64,000 nucleotides of DNA. Origin: Tetraselmis striata (lineage: Eukaryota; Chlorophyta; Chlorodendrophyceae; Chlorodendrales; Chlorodendraceae). Shown here in pieces: positions 12,990-24,299 of the stretch (position 1 is its first letter; every line of letters begins with the position of its first letter). The DNA is taken from NCBI GenBank assembly GCA_006384855.1, contig VCJN01000945.1:265954-329953 (forward strand), in the 5' to 3' direction. Under the pieces are notes generated by a model, which did no database searches, was not told the DNA's origin, and saw only the letters and a program-made list of their open reading frames with translations. Position numbers and translations under genes: made by a program.

Positions 12990-13418
12990 TCAGCCCCATG
13001 CTGCACCCAGCCAGGCACGGGTCGGAGGGGTTACCAGCGCCCACCACGTTGGGGTGGGGTGGTGCCGCCGCTGGGCATGCCGCACCCAAGATCCTCCGCT
13101 CATGGTGGGCCGCTGCCTGGCGGCGGGAGCCAACGCAATGCAATCTTGCGCGGTGTCGGCGGTGTTCTTTGGGACGCTCATGACGACAAAAGCGGCATCG
13201 TGAAGCGGCAGGGAGGCGGTGCCAAGAAAACGCAGAGTTGTCAACATATCCTCCGAGCATGTCGCCATCTTGCCGATCTCCGTCGCCTTCCTCCACAACG
13301 GCTTGAAGTGCTGCACGTTGTCCATGATGAATCTCACGCATACTAACAAAACGCCGCCAATCGGTTTTAAGGGCATGGTGGGGTGGCTGCTAATGTGAGA
13401 GCGGGTGTTGCGATGCAC
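12990..13418 (-). other. Possible exon or mobile-element remnant, unknown product
   Basis: The minus frame has plausible protein character from about 13375 to 13150 (NVQHFKPLWRKATEIGKMA, then LRFLGTASLPLHDAAFVV) before turning into low-quality sequence. No family is recognised. A second minus frame is also open here, so coding status is unsure. Confidence 0.25.
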
Positions 13419-13852
13419 AATGGCGGCCCGCGGCTAGGGTTTTGCGGCGGGTGTATCGAGTGAAGCCTCTAAAACCGACGTGGCGCCGCGAAGGATAGCG
13501 CGCACGCCTATGGGGCCAAGTACAACCGTACGCGTCGCTACGATTTCTCCAGTACAATACTAATAGTATTGTTTAGGATCCAACACCTTGTTTGCCGATT
13601 TCCGGTTTTACCCCCCCCCCCTTTTCTGAGGGAGGAAACGGCAGCTAACAAAACAAATCAAGATGTGATGTCCTTATGTATTTACCGTGTTCCAACAGTA
13701 TATCCCATATTTTAAAGTGACACACTACACAAAACTATGTAGTGCTCGGGAAAAATGCACACCGCTACTTGCGCGATGACGACGACGATAGACGATAGTC
13801 GCTCTTTAGTCAGATACCAGCATGAAGTACTCGTAGTACCCTTAATGCCGTC

Positions 13853-13920
13853 TGTCCGCTTGGTAGAGCGGTGGTCTCCGCCGACTCAGGAGGTCCCGGA
13901 TCGATTCCCGGAATTGTCAT
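13853..13920 (+). tRNA. tRNA-derived sequence (pseudogene or SINE head)
   Basis: An A-box-like TTGGTAGAGCGG with a good D-arm (CCGC/GCGG) is followed about 30 bases later by a B-box-like GATCGATTCCC. The acceptor strands do not pair well, the anticodon arm does not fold cleanly, and the T-loop starts with A instead of TT. It is therefore better read as a tRNA-derived relic than a working tRNA. Confidence 0.4.
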
Positions 13921-14734
13921 TTTAGGGTAATATCGACCGGGTCCGTGTCCGGATTTACTTCGTTGATGCATGAGCCCTTCGGGGTTCGTTCGAATGAGGC
14001 AACGGTCTAATGGTTGTGCTAGACCTACAAGTGCAGTTGGCGCACGAGGTCAAGTGTTGGGGCGGCTTCTGCCGATGACCTGGGCGAGCTTTAATTTTAC
14101 TTGTACGGCCTACAACGGAGCGCGGTGGCGGCTACTTGCGACAACCATGACGAAGATCCGCGGGACAAATCACACGGACGAAGAGCCGAGACACGGCATA
14201 TATCGCCAGCGGCACCAATTGACAGCGCGCCCTTGCCATGAGCTCCTACATCATAAGAGTTTGGTACCGCTGGTCGGCACCCGTAGTGTATTAGGATGTA
14301 TCGTTGGGTATCTTTGTAGACATGGCAATGTCGATGTTGACGTAATTCTTGACATGGCTTCCAAACAAAAATCCTAAATTTGAGATTGCTTACAAATTTA
14401 TTCCTGCATAGTTTTAGGTGCAAAGCCGACCAGTTGTCTTACAACCCGGCCGCACGAACCCGCTGATAAAAGTGCGTAGCGTGGAGCCCTCTGAAGCCAT
14501 GTTTTATTCTTTTGACCCAACTCAAGCCGCTCGAAAATCAGAAACATATCTACAATGGCCACAGGAGCCGGACCACGCACAGGTGCCAGCAACTTCTATC
14601 TACCGCCGGCCGATTCCTTCTACGTCATCTCAGCGGGATAGCCGGCCAAGTAAGGTCTCAAACGCGCTCTATTCACCGCCATCCTTGCCCGTGGCACGCT
14701 GTCCCGCAGTCGTGTTGCAAACAATGGTGCGTGC

Positions 14735-14790
14735 TGGTAACAAAGGCGTTTGACGTGTTGGGTTCGAATCCTGCTCCGAAACCACATTTC
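14735..14790 (+). repeat. tRNA 3'-half-like sequence with perfect B box
   Basis: GGGTTCGAATCCTGCTCCG is a consensus pol III B box in a T-arm context and is followed by AAACCA. A related copy at 15022-15043 reads GGTTCGAATTTATCTCCG and is again followed by AAACCAC. No matching acceptor 5' strand or A box is obvious, so these look like scattered fragments of a tRNA-derived repeat. Confidence 0.4.
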
Positions 14791-15049
14791 TCAAAGCATC
14801 CCGGCGGCAAATCGATAGCCCGTTTGCTAGTTGAATGTGCTGTACTATGTTCTCGCTACTCCACCAAGGATTGTACTACGCCCGCGCCACGAGCATGCAC
14901 TACGAGCATGCAACACACCGTCTCCATACACCGCTAATGGCATGCTCGCAAGTAGCGCCCACCGTCCAGCAACACATCACACGTTGCGCGCAATGTCGAC
15001 GTGCACGTTGGTTGCTTTGGTTCGAATTTATCTCCGAAACCACCGATAA

Positions 15050-17680
15050 TAAAACACGAGGCTGTCTTATTCGTTGCGCCGATGAGCTCGCCCGAACGGC
15101 GACATCATATACCCCGCTACCAAAATCGGCGGGCGGCGCCGTTGTGCTGGTACCCACGGTGCGCCCACGCCACTACATACCGCAGTCTCCACACCACCAC
15201 TGGTCGGGTGGCCGATGTGGAGTCTGTGCTGCAAACTGGTTTCGGAGTTGGCTGCGCTGTTGTTCCGCATCAGCACGGGCTGACTGCTAGCGATTGCCGG
15301 GATGCAGCAACGCGGAACTTTGCCCGCGCTACGGCAGCGCGCGCGCGCTCGCCACGCTACTGCACGACTTCGCCGTAATATGCCATGGCCATATAGTAGA
15401 CACTGCTATATGTCGGTACCCCATAGCGCTGGAATAACCGCCGCAACAGGGTCCGGCCGCCCGCCGTCGTCAGGCGATTATTGGCTTTTATATCGTCAGC
15501 ATCGCGACCTGCTGTCCTCGACCCGATACCGTCGGTAGTGTCCCGGTGCGCCCAACACGTAATGCCACGGATCCATTATAGTGCGGGCCCGACAACGCAA
15601 TCGGGCCTCGTACCATATGTTCATGTTGCAAGCAAACCTACAACATACATGCCGGGTTCCATGGCACCACATACTACGATGATGCTACTGCAACTGCCGC
15701 CACGCCGACAACATGTCGACATACACTACTCGCTACATCATTGACTGCAACTAGTCGCTACATTTACAAGCTCGACAACCTTGATGACAATGTATACATA
15801 CGACATACGATGCTACTGCTGACTGCTCGTCGCAACTTACATATAACAGCCCACAAATAATATCATTTGCCTGTCTTTCGACCATGTATGTTTCCGCACA
15901 GAACACTACCACCATAGTAATATGTATTGTGCGACCATTCATTGATTCACAGAAAAGGCAAATCAATAAAAAAGAATGACAATGATAAGCAGAGGGGTGG
16001 TGCAATGAGGCAGTAAGCCGTATTGCTGTCCGATCCTCGTGCGCCTTGCAGAATGCAATGCAAATGCAGGACAGCGGCAATAGAAAGCCGCCTCGCAATA
16101 ATGGGATAGATATTCGGACGGGTGCATAAATGTATGCAAACACGACGTTTATTATTACATGCGGATTCTACGTGTCTACGCCCGCCAGGCACTTAGGGCC
16201 GCCTCGCTCGCGATCATTCATCTATACTGGTTGCATAGTTCAGGCTAATCATCGACTCATGCCCGATCTCCTATTCCTTGTCAACATTCAGAATCGTCTC
16301 CGGCTCACGTGGCTGCGACATATGCATCACATATATGCTACTCTTACGATAGCTGGGCATCCTGCTCGTCCTTATCATTCAAGACGAGATGTGCCGCCTC
16401 CTCCACCCCCTCGAGCTTAAATACTGCTCGCTGATGACTCATTCACCCCGTCCGGCCTCTCGCGTTGCCCGTCATGCTTGTGCCGTTGTGCCGGCTATTG
16501 TGCGCGCTGCTCATCCCAGGTCTGCGCGCAGGTCCACGTCGTAGAGGACGGCGGGGAGGGAATGATAATATCGGCCGATGAGTCTTCGTTCTAGATCTAC
16601 CTACGACGCCGACTTGACGGGTGCAGCCGGCAGGATATCTTAGCGTCGACAGTTGCGGCACCAGTAGACAAATTGTAAACTTACGCGCGGTTGCGAGATC
16701 AAGTAACATAACATCGATTTGGCTACCAGCTTGCTCTCATGCAAAACTGCACATGGCACGAGCATGATTTATTCCCAACTGATAAACGCTACCCCCCCCC
16801 CCCCCCCTCCCCCCCGGCCCCCGCCCGCCATTTTTCGGCGGGATGCTGGGATGATGTATATTAAACATACACGCGTGCATTATGTAGCTCTTATAAGTTT
16901 CAAACAAATGTAGTGCCTCATGTGGGATATGCTTTTAATATTGTAAACTCACGCATTATTCAAGGGCTCGGAGAGCGTGTGCTCAATTTCGTGATGATTC
17001 AAGAACGATAAATGTAAATATCATAGCATGAGTAGACCTAGGAATAAAAGTATTCATGCTCAATGGACATGCTTAGTTATAATATGGTAATAATAATTCA
17101 CGCATGATTCAAGGGCATGGACATCGTGGACTTGATTCAAGAAAGATGAAGTGTATATCATAGCATGCGTAGACCTAGGGGAATCAATGAGGATGATCAT
17201 CCCAGTGCCTCAGTGCCCAGAGAATCCGTAATATTTCATGTTTGCGGCCCATGGTCCATATGATTTGGCGTAATTACACCAGACGTAACATATTGATAGA
17301 ACGTGTGAAACACTGCTCACCGTCTTAATGCTGCCGTGGCAACCATCGTGGCCACGAAGAAACCTACGACAATAGGACGATGGCCAAATCCTTGAGGGAC
17401 AACATACAATAAAGTATATATGTGCTGGCGGTGGCGCCTGGGCGTAGTGCTTTATTTGCACTGGGATCTACTGCTATGTTGTGTAGCGGCGCGCGGCCAA
17501 ATTTGTATTATTTAAACACCGCGCGTATTATACGTCACGTCACGTCACGTCACGTTGCACGTCACGTATATAATAATAGGGTACGAAATTATAATGATAA
17601 TCAAATAAAAACAAGCGTAAAATGATAAATGAATAATGATAATAAATAATAAACAATAAATAATGATAATAACGCGCGAG
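15050..17680. other. Gene-poor spacer
   Basis: No coding region is supported. The stretch contains a poly-C tract at about 16793-16807, near-duplicate segments around 16965-17045 and 17100-17180 (shared ATGATTCAAG and AGCATG-GTAGACCTAGG words), a (CACGT)n run at 17534-17570, and AT-rich TAATGATAA repeats from 17590 to 17672, directly before the YR retroelement. Confidence 0.5.
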
Positions 17681-17874
17681 ACTGTAGGGTTTCCTTGGGA
17701 GGAACGACCTAGGAAACCCTGGTTTTCGCAGCGCCGTCAGGGTTAAGTGACGACCCTGCCGGCCCGGTACGCCAGTACCGGCCGGCGCCGGTCCGGCGGC
17801 GCTCTTTAGCCGAGTATAAAGGGCGGCCGCGGACCGGGGGCGCCTTCAGTTGTTGGAAGGCACCCGACTATATT
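17681..17874 (+). repeat. Split direct repeat A1 with promoter
   Basis: It starts ACTGTAGGGTTTCC and is repeated as A2 at 20428-20621. It contains a TATA box (TATAAA at 17815-17820) about 20 bp before a GC-rich stretch and the CTTCAGTTGTTGG segment. Transcription of the element probably starts near its 3' end. Confidence 0.85.
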
Positions 17875-17970
17875 ATTGTCTTCTACGACTGGTACATTTT
17901 CGTTTATCTTCGACTACAAAAATTCAAATTTCTTCTGCGTTCTGTAGTGTGTTTGATCCCGGCACTCACC

Positions 17971-19020
17971 ATGACTCGCTCCGCGAGTACGTCTTGGGCG
18001 TGGCTCCTTGTCTCGCTTGTGGTGCTGTCGCCTTGCTTTCTCGTATCTGATTTAGTTGTAGACAAGTTTGAGCTCGTTTGGAACGAGTTACTTGAGTCTC
18101 GCAAAGCTCTTCGTGAGCAACTCGTTTCGCGCGAAAATCATCTCACTGTCCTAAGTGGCGACACTCTACCTGCATACGGGGTAGCTGAATCTCCCCCTCT
18201 CGTCGCCGCTAGACAGGCAGTAGCTGATACTTCTGCTGCTCTACTCCGTATCGAACGAGAGGTTGCTGAGCTTAGGCAGGCAGTCGCGTCGTCGAGCGGT
18301 CCGTCCACTTCGGCTTCAGCTTCGAAACGCGTCGGGGAGGGGGACGCCGACTACGACGGCAAGGGCAAGAGACCAGCTCAACCCGCAGCTGTGGAAGCTC
18401 CGTCTCGCACCATCCACGCACCCGAGGATGGCTGGCTGGACAAAGATGGTAAGGTTCACCGCCGCCATACCGCTGATGCTCGTATTCTTCAACGCGACCT
18501 AGACGACGTCTTCCAGATCTATGACCTTTTGGCTCCGGCGGAGGAGCCTCTGCGTGACTTGGCGGAGGATGGCACCGATCGTCCTGCTTCATCGCCAGCT
18601 TCGTCTGCGGAGCTGTTCAAGACGATTACCGCGGCGCTGGCATTGTGTACCACTGTGGCTCTTCGGATTAACAAGCGTGGCAAGAAGCTACATGTGGAGC
18701 ACGAGTACGGCGCGGAAGTCGCCAAGGAGTTCGATGCAGTGCACCCTCTCGGCGAGAAGGGCTCATCGGACTACAAGGAGTTGGAGAAGGCGATTGAGAA
18801 GGTCAAGGCCAAGAAACCTTCCTCTTCTTCTTCGCGCGAGAAGTCTTCTTCCTCTTCTCGCGAGCCCGAGTCTTTTCACCGTGGGAGCGACGACCGGAGG
18901 GAGGGCGGCCGTCGCGAAGAGAAGTCTCCTTCTGGTCGGTTTTCTACTGCGGACATCACCTGTTATCGCTGCCAGAGGAAGGGACACTTCAGTAGGGACT
19001 GCCCGAGTGCACGTCGATGA
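17971..19020 (+). CDS. Gag-like protein with CCHC zinc knuckle (YR retroelement)
   Basis: The open frame extends upstream to 17947, but the ATG at 17971 (MTRSASTSW) follows a better context. Its C-terminus carries a retroviral-type zinc knuckle, CYRCQRKGHFSRDC (C-x2-C-x4-H-x4-C), next to a Ser/Arg/Glu-rich basic tail. The centre is an alpha-helical region (FKTITAALALCTTVALRINK). The first 30 residues are oddly hydrophobic for a Gag (LLVSLVVLSPCFLVS) and could act as a membrane anchor. A homologous but frame-broken copy lies at 49473-50520 on the other strand. The frame is intact, and its inferred role is RNA packaging. Confidence 0.8.
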   Translation: MTRSASTSWAWLLVSLVVLSPCFLVSDLVVDKFELVWNELLESRKALREQLVSRENHLTVLSGDTLPAYGVAESPPLVAARQAVADTSAALLRIEREVAELRQAVASSSGPSTSASASKRVGEGDADYDGKGKRPAQPAAVEAPSRTIHAPEDGWLDKDGKVHRRHTADARILQRDLDDVFQIYDLLAPAEEPLRDLAEDGTDRPASSPASSAELFKTITAALALCTTVALRINKRGKKLHVEHEYGAEVAKEFDAVHPLGEKGSSDYKELEKAIEKVKAKKPSSSSSREKSSSSSREPESFHRGSDDRREGGRREEKSPSGRFSTADITCYRCQRKGHFSRDCPSARR

Positions 19021-19499
19021 AGCTGTGGAGTCTGCAATCCTCCTGGCCTGGCCAGTGATGGTGTATCATGTAGCTGCAGTTAGGCCTCCGGGCGACTGTT
19101 AGCCCTCCTCCGGGAGCTGAGCTCAGGCTCGTGTCATAGCAGCTCTGATCTCCTCAGGGAGAGTCACATGTTAGGTGGTGTATCTCCGAGAGATACCTCG
19201 TATGTAATACATATGATGTCCCTGCGATGCTGTGCTGCCCCTGGCAGTTGTCTCGGCATCTTTCCATAAGTTGGCCGGCGATGCATTCGTGTAAAGGGCG
19301 GCACACCCTGTGTGACGTTTCATATCTCCCGTTGTGTCGGAGCGATATTTAACTTGAAAATACTGTTATTTTCAGTTTCAGACGGTTCCGAGTTCAAACT
19401 CACTGTTTGATTCATGCAGCAGTCATCCAGGCTGCCTGCTGACCACTATGATGCTGTCTGTGGCGTTGGCATTTTGTGACGGTTTTAACGTCAGCTAAT

Positions 19500-20215
19500 T
19501 TTGAGCTTCCTCATGAGCCGACTATGGACGTCAATTCTCCCGTGGATTCGGCCGGTGTTATCCGTAAAGGCTAACAATTTTTGGGACAGCTTCTCTGAAT
19601 CAGTCAGAGACAGTCAAGTCAGAGATTGGGTCAGGCATGGCTACCGTATAAACTGAGCTGATGGTCCCGCACCACACAGTCATCTGCCAAATCACCCTTC
19701 CGCGCTGCTGCACCCCGATTTTATTGATGGGCAGATCGCTTTGTTGTTGCCACTGGGCCATGTCAGAGAAGAACCTATGCGTCATGTGCTGCTTCTTACA
19801 TCGGGTCTGAATGGAAAGGTAAATTCGACACTTGGCGAGTTCTATGCTTTGGGCTGTCTGATGCCCCCCGCTGCTTTTCTACAAGCCATGGGAGTTATGG
19901 TGCGACACTGGCGCAGTAAGGGCATCAAAATGCTTTGCTATCTGGATGACTGGCTGTGCATCTCTGACTCTGTCAGTAAAGCTCATAGTAGGTGCTTCCG
20001 CCGCCGCTAACGCAGACATCCCGCTCACTACATGGGGCTAGCATGGTGGTTGGAAGTCAATCTCTGCTCAGCTCCGCTATATGGGGCTGGATGAGGAGCA
20101 CGTGTTGTCCGTGTCGCGTTCGATCCTGTCACTTCATGAAGAGGACGAACTGGACGATAGTGACGGTGAGAGTTCATCATCCGACACTGACTCGGACACC
20201 TCCCGGGACACATCT
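19500..20215 (+). pseudogene. Remnant of DIRS-type reverse transcriptase
   Basis: The frame at 19741-20010 contains STLGEFYALGCLMPPAAFL and the active-site-like MLCYLDDWLCIS, the YxDD block of DIRS-group RTs. Upstream (19600-19790) lies the segment that in the 47238-50786 copy reads HVNKHLVYTLFRVESLSKLS. Most of the RT fingers/palm and all of the RNase H are missing and frames are broken, so the copy cannot make RT. Confidence 0.7.
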
Positions 20216-20364
20216 TAGGTCCCGTTCTAATGGCATTTCTATACCGTGCTGGTGGTGCCCGTTCCTGTGTTTGTTCCTGATTGAATATAATTCCATGTAT
20301 AATTTGACTCACATATGTCCGTGTACGGGCCCCGCCAGACCGGCCACTGTTCTTTCATCTGTTG

Positions 20365-21054
20365 GATCTTTCGGTCCCAGCCGACCCCGTACATTTTGAT
20401 GCAAATCTACGCTGTCTAGCTGCGAAAACTGTAGGGTTTCCTTGGGAGGAACGACCTAGGAAACCCTGGTTTTCGCAGCGCCGTCAGGGTTAAGTGACGA
20501 CCCTGCCGGCCCGGTACGCCAGTACCGGCCGGCGCCGGTCCGGCGGCGCCCTTTAGCCGAGTATAAAGGGCGGCCGCGGACCGGGGGCGCCTTCAGTTGT
20601 TGGAAGGCACCTGACTATATTGTCTCCCACCCACCCGCCCGGAGACAATTAGTTGCTTGTGTGGTACGTTTCCGGATGCTGCTCAATTTAGATTAGGGTT
20701 AGTGTGGTTAGTTGTGAAAGCACCTGAGGTGGGGAGGGAATATCATTTTGATATACGTCATCCCACAGGGGTGTTGCGTGTCCGATAAGCCCAAGTGCTG
20801 TAGCAATTAGTCAGGCCCTCCAAGCATGTTAGCCGTGATGAGAGGCCGAGAGCAGCATAGCGGAATGTACTGTCCTGATGAGCCACGTGATCGCTGGTGG
20901 CATGTAATTTACAGACACCGGCGGGGGCTCGGGACGCGCGGCGCCTTTCCGGACACCATCCGGTCTGGCGGCCCCGTACCAGTCGTGGATCTTTCGGTCC
21001 CAGCCGACCCCGTACATTTTGATGCAAAATCTACGCTGTCTAGCTGCGAAAACT
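20365..21054 (+). repeat. B1-A2 junction and B2 end of the YR element
   Basis: B1 (20365-20427, GATCTTTCGGTCCCAGCCGA...) abuts A2. B2 (20998-21052) repeats B1 and ends CTGCGAAAACT. Between A2 and B2 lies about 375 bp that has a counterpart in the minus-strand copy at 47313-47640. Confidence 0.85.
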
Positions 21055-21170
21055 ATACGCTGATCCGTCGTCGGTGATGAGTGATTTCTCTGTACACATA
21101 TAGTCGTTATATATAAAGTCGCTATATGCTAAATAACGGACATCCTGTTCGACCATATAGTACACCCCTC

Positions 21171-22515
21171 CACATAAGTTTGGGTTTTGAAGTTTTGTTC
21201 GACATGCGCATGTCATGTAGACAATACGGCGTGGGCAATTGCATGCAAGTGACTAAGGGCGAGGTCGACTTGGGAAAAAAGGGGGGCGCGCTCTAGGCCT
21301 AACCGTGCGACATGGCATGCGTCGTTCTGCGCCCCTCGAGAAATGGCAAATCAATGCGTGTAAAACTTGCACTGGAAAATAACAAGTTGCGCCATCCCTT
21401 CGTACGCATACATCCAACGCGCAAATCCACGCCGTACTGACATGCTGCCATCTTTAGTGTAAGGTTCACCTACAACATGTCTGTCTGGGGCACCAAGATT
21501 AGGTCACTAAGGGTATTGCACACGCCCTAAATTACAGTTTCACCACTACGTGGCGTGATTTTCGGCCAAAAATGGTGCTGTTATTGTTGCCTACTCACGC
21601 ATGAAAGGCTTATTGAGCCCTCCTTGGCTCAGGCGAGAGCGCATCAATGGGGGTCACGTGCACGCATGGCAATTGCGCCGAATCACAAGTAGAATGCCAC
21701 ATAGCAGCGCGCTATTAAATGCTCGAATATCAGCAAAAATAATAAGTTGAAAACCAGCACAATGTTGTTGGCCATCGAGGACATGGCTAGAGAGGGAGCA
21801 TGTGGCAAGTGTGCGCCGCCCGTGTGCATCTACATTCATAACACTGTCACACAAATGCGTATGAAGTAAGGGGACACACATACCGCAAAGCTACGCCCCC
21901 ATGTTGAGGCTGAGTGTTGCGAAATGATGCCGTGATTGATGTATTTTATGTTTATCGCTAGAAAGTGGTCAAAACGTGCAAATTGGGTGCTCAAAAACCG
22001 GAATTCACCTCAAGCGTTTGACGCGAGGATTTTTTTGCGCATTTTTTAGAATTTTTGGAGCACTCCCTGAGCCGCTATAAGCGTTTGAAGTCAAGGGGGT
22101 GTCGCTTGCAATGGGCAAACCTGCATTGGTCCTAGCACCCTCACACGCACGTGTGCCCACTCTGCCTTACGTGACTATGCCCACCCAAACCCACCCAACC
22201 CGCAAGCTACTATGTTTCCTCACACATCTACGGCCATTGCACCATACAATGCTCTATGCATGTGGGCCATCATATATGTGCCAATAACATGTATTGTTGT
22301 GCATCACTGCGTCATGCCCTTTGAGCGCCGCGCCAGATCGCAATACCCTATTCATAGGGTACTAGGTTATAGTTCAGACCCTATCAAGCAAAAGGTTTTA
22401 TAACAACCTAAAACATTCCCGGGTTCCAGCCCTAAAGCCCTACGTTTAGGTACCCTAGTATTTTTCATTTCATATTCAGCCCAAAAAGGACCCCAAACTT
22501 ATGTGGAGGGATGTA
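21171..22515 (+). mobile_element. Non-autonomous TIR element, family 1 copy 2
   Basis: The left end is TACACCCCTCCACATAAGT and the right end is the complement of TACATCCCTCCACATAAGT. Both continue with TTGGG-like sequence. Length is about 1.35 kb and no transposase frame is present. It lies about 115 bp beyond the YR retroelement. Confidence 0.7.
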
Positions 22516-22670
22516 GTTCTTATGTGACGATGTTCTAGAATAATAACCGTCCGTGATCATCAGCAGGTGCTGTATGTGAAGTATTTCAGTGAATACCAGT
22601 CATCAAGTCCGAGTCTCGTCGGCCGTGGGGCGTGAGGTAGCAGCATAATGCGGAATCGATGAAATTGCAC

Positions 22671-23040
22671 GCACACACACCCACACCCACACCCACACCC
22701 ACACCCACACCCACACCCACACCCACACCCACACCCACACCCACACCCACACCCCCACAAGCACACACACACCCACCCACCCACACACACCCAAACCCAC
22801 ACCCACCCACACGTACACCCACCCACACACACCCCCACACCCCCACACCCACACACCCACACACACACACCCATCCACACCCACACCCACACCCACACCC
22901 ACCCCCACCCCCACCCACACACACACACCCACACATACACCCACACCCACCCCCCCCCCCCCTTCCCCCCACACACCCACCCACCCACCCACACTCACAC
23001 CCACACCCACACCCACACCCACTCACCCCCACACACACAT
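22671..23040. repeat. (ACACCC)n microsatellite block
   Basis: About 75 bases of near-perfect ACACCC hexamers are followed by about 290 bases of degenerate ACCC/ACAC mixtures. All six reading frames are open through it, so every ORF here (HTHPHP or GVGVGV type) is an artefact. Confidence 0.95.
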
Positions 23041-24299
23041 ATGTACATTAAATAAGGCTCAATCATGAATGAACTTACTACCGCCCCAGTGTCGTTCTAG
23101 GATATCGTCAAGCCACCCCATGCCGGATGCGCGTGAGGGTGTACTGCTAGATATACGCCCCCTCTATACTACTTTTATATACATGCGCCCACCGTCGTAC
23201 AATAAGTAGTACGGGCCCGTAAATACGATGACAGCCCATTACGTCTGACGAGATGCTTGCTGGGGCCACCTTTTAAATGGGGGTGGCGCACGTCGTGGCG
23301 GCCAGAGGTACTAAGCACCATGGAGGTCATCAGGTTTGCTACTGCGCTTGAGTCACACGCATGTGTGAGTGATAGCATGTTCCACAACGACTCTGGGACG
23401 CTGAGTGGTCTCTTTGTCAGCAGCGCTGCGGGACGAAGACATATGTGCACGATGTTGCTGCTGGTATTGTAGGCAACAAATGATTGGTTCCGGAGCTTTG
23501 GCGGTGGGCCAGCCCGCGTGCTTAGCCACAATTCAGATGATGATATAGTCAGCTTACAGCACCTATGGAATCGAAATTTTCTTGTGCTACTTTCGCCCAG
23601 CGGCACGCCAGCACGAAAGGAACAGCGGTCATGTTGTTGCATTTGGGAGACTTGAAACGTGTCCGCACAGCGCAGCGTCTGCAGTAATGGCGCGCCCCAT
23701 CGGAACGCAGGAATGCTTTGATTGCTTGGCGGGCATCGACAGCACTGATACAGCACCGGGAGTCTCCTGGGACGAATTCATGGCAAGAATACCAACGACG
23801 CGAATTTTATCCAGGAGCAAAGACTACTTCTATATAGCGTTATATGCCTAGAATCTTAGAGTGTCGGTGTAGGCTACCCTACATACATGCAGAACAATGG
23901 TGGCAGATGCGGCTGCAATACTCATCAGCACGGGCGCCGCGCCACTCAATGACAAGGCCGCTCAGATGCACGCTTCCTAAGCGGGTGCGATGGCGCTGCG
24001 ATACCAGGCTCTCCCCAGGGCAAGTGCCGTGCGTGTAGGAAGAATTCACCTGTTTGTCTGATCATCGGAGAGCCATAAACTAATGAACACGTGAGCAGCT
24101 AAGTGATTGATCCGCACCGCCTGCATATTAGGTGTACACGGAGAGCACAATGCCCCCCCCCCCCCACCCCCCCGCGCGCGCGGCCATGTAGGGCTACTTG
24201 CGATCTACCAGCATGTTAATTTACACTCTGCACATAAACATGATCCAGAAGCAGCCTATGCTCTGGCGGGCAATGTCTACATCTATGGAGTGCATACAA
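23041..24299. other. Spacer with unassigned open frames
   Basis: Frames at 23175-23756 (-) and 23582-23851 (+) are open but overlap, match no family I know and have no splice partners. The plus frame has some protein character near its end (SWDEFMARIPTTRILSRSKDYF). The region lies downstream of the CYP38-like gene. Confidence 0.3.

Larger units (their letters stand above)
17681..21054 (+). mobile_element. DIRS/PAT-like YR retroelement with split direct repeats, deleted copy
   Basis: The layout is A1 (17681-17874), body, B1 (20365-20427) directly joined to A2 (20428-20621), then B2 (20998-21052). A1 and A2 are 194 bp each and almost identical, and B1 and B2 match over about 55-62 bp. This A1-B1A2-B2 arrangement defines PAT/Ngaro-type YR retroelements, including Kangaroo-like elements of volvocine algae. 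An ACT trinucleotide sits at the start of A1, at the B1/A2 joint and at the end of B2, as expected for a 3-base recombination core. The body holds a full gag frame and only remnants of RT; no YR frame is left, so this copy is non-autonomous. Confidence 0.85.

Noticed and set aside
13853-13920. A functional tRNA gene
   Set aside because: Acceptor strands pair poorly, the anticodon arm does not fold, and the T-loop is non-consensus.
22560-23051. Long GVGV/HTHP-type open frames on both strands
   Set aside because: They are translations of the ACACCC microsatellite. All frames are open because the repeat has no stops.
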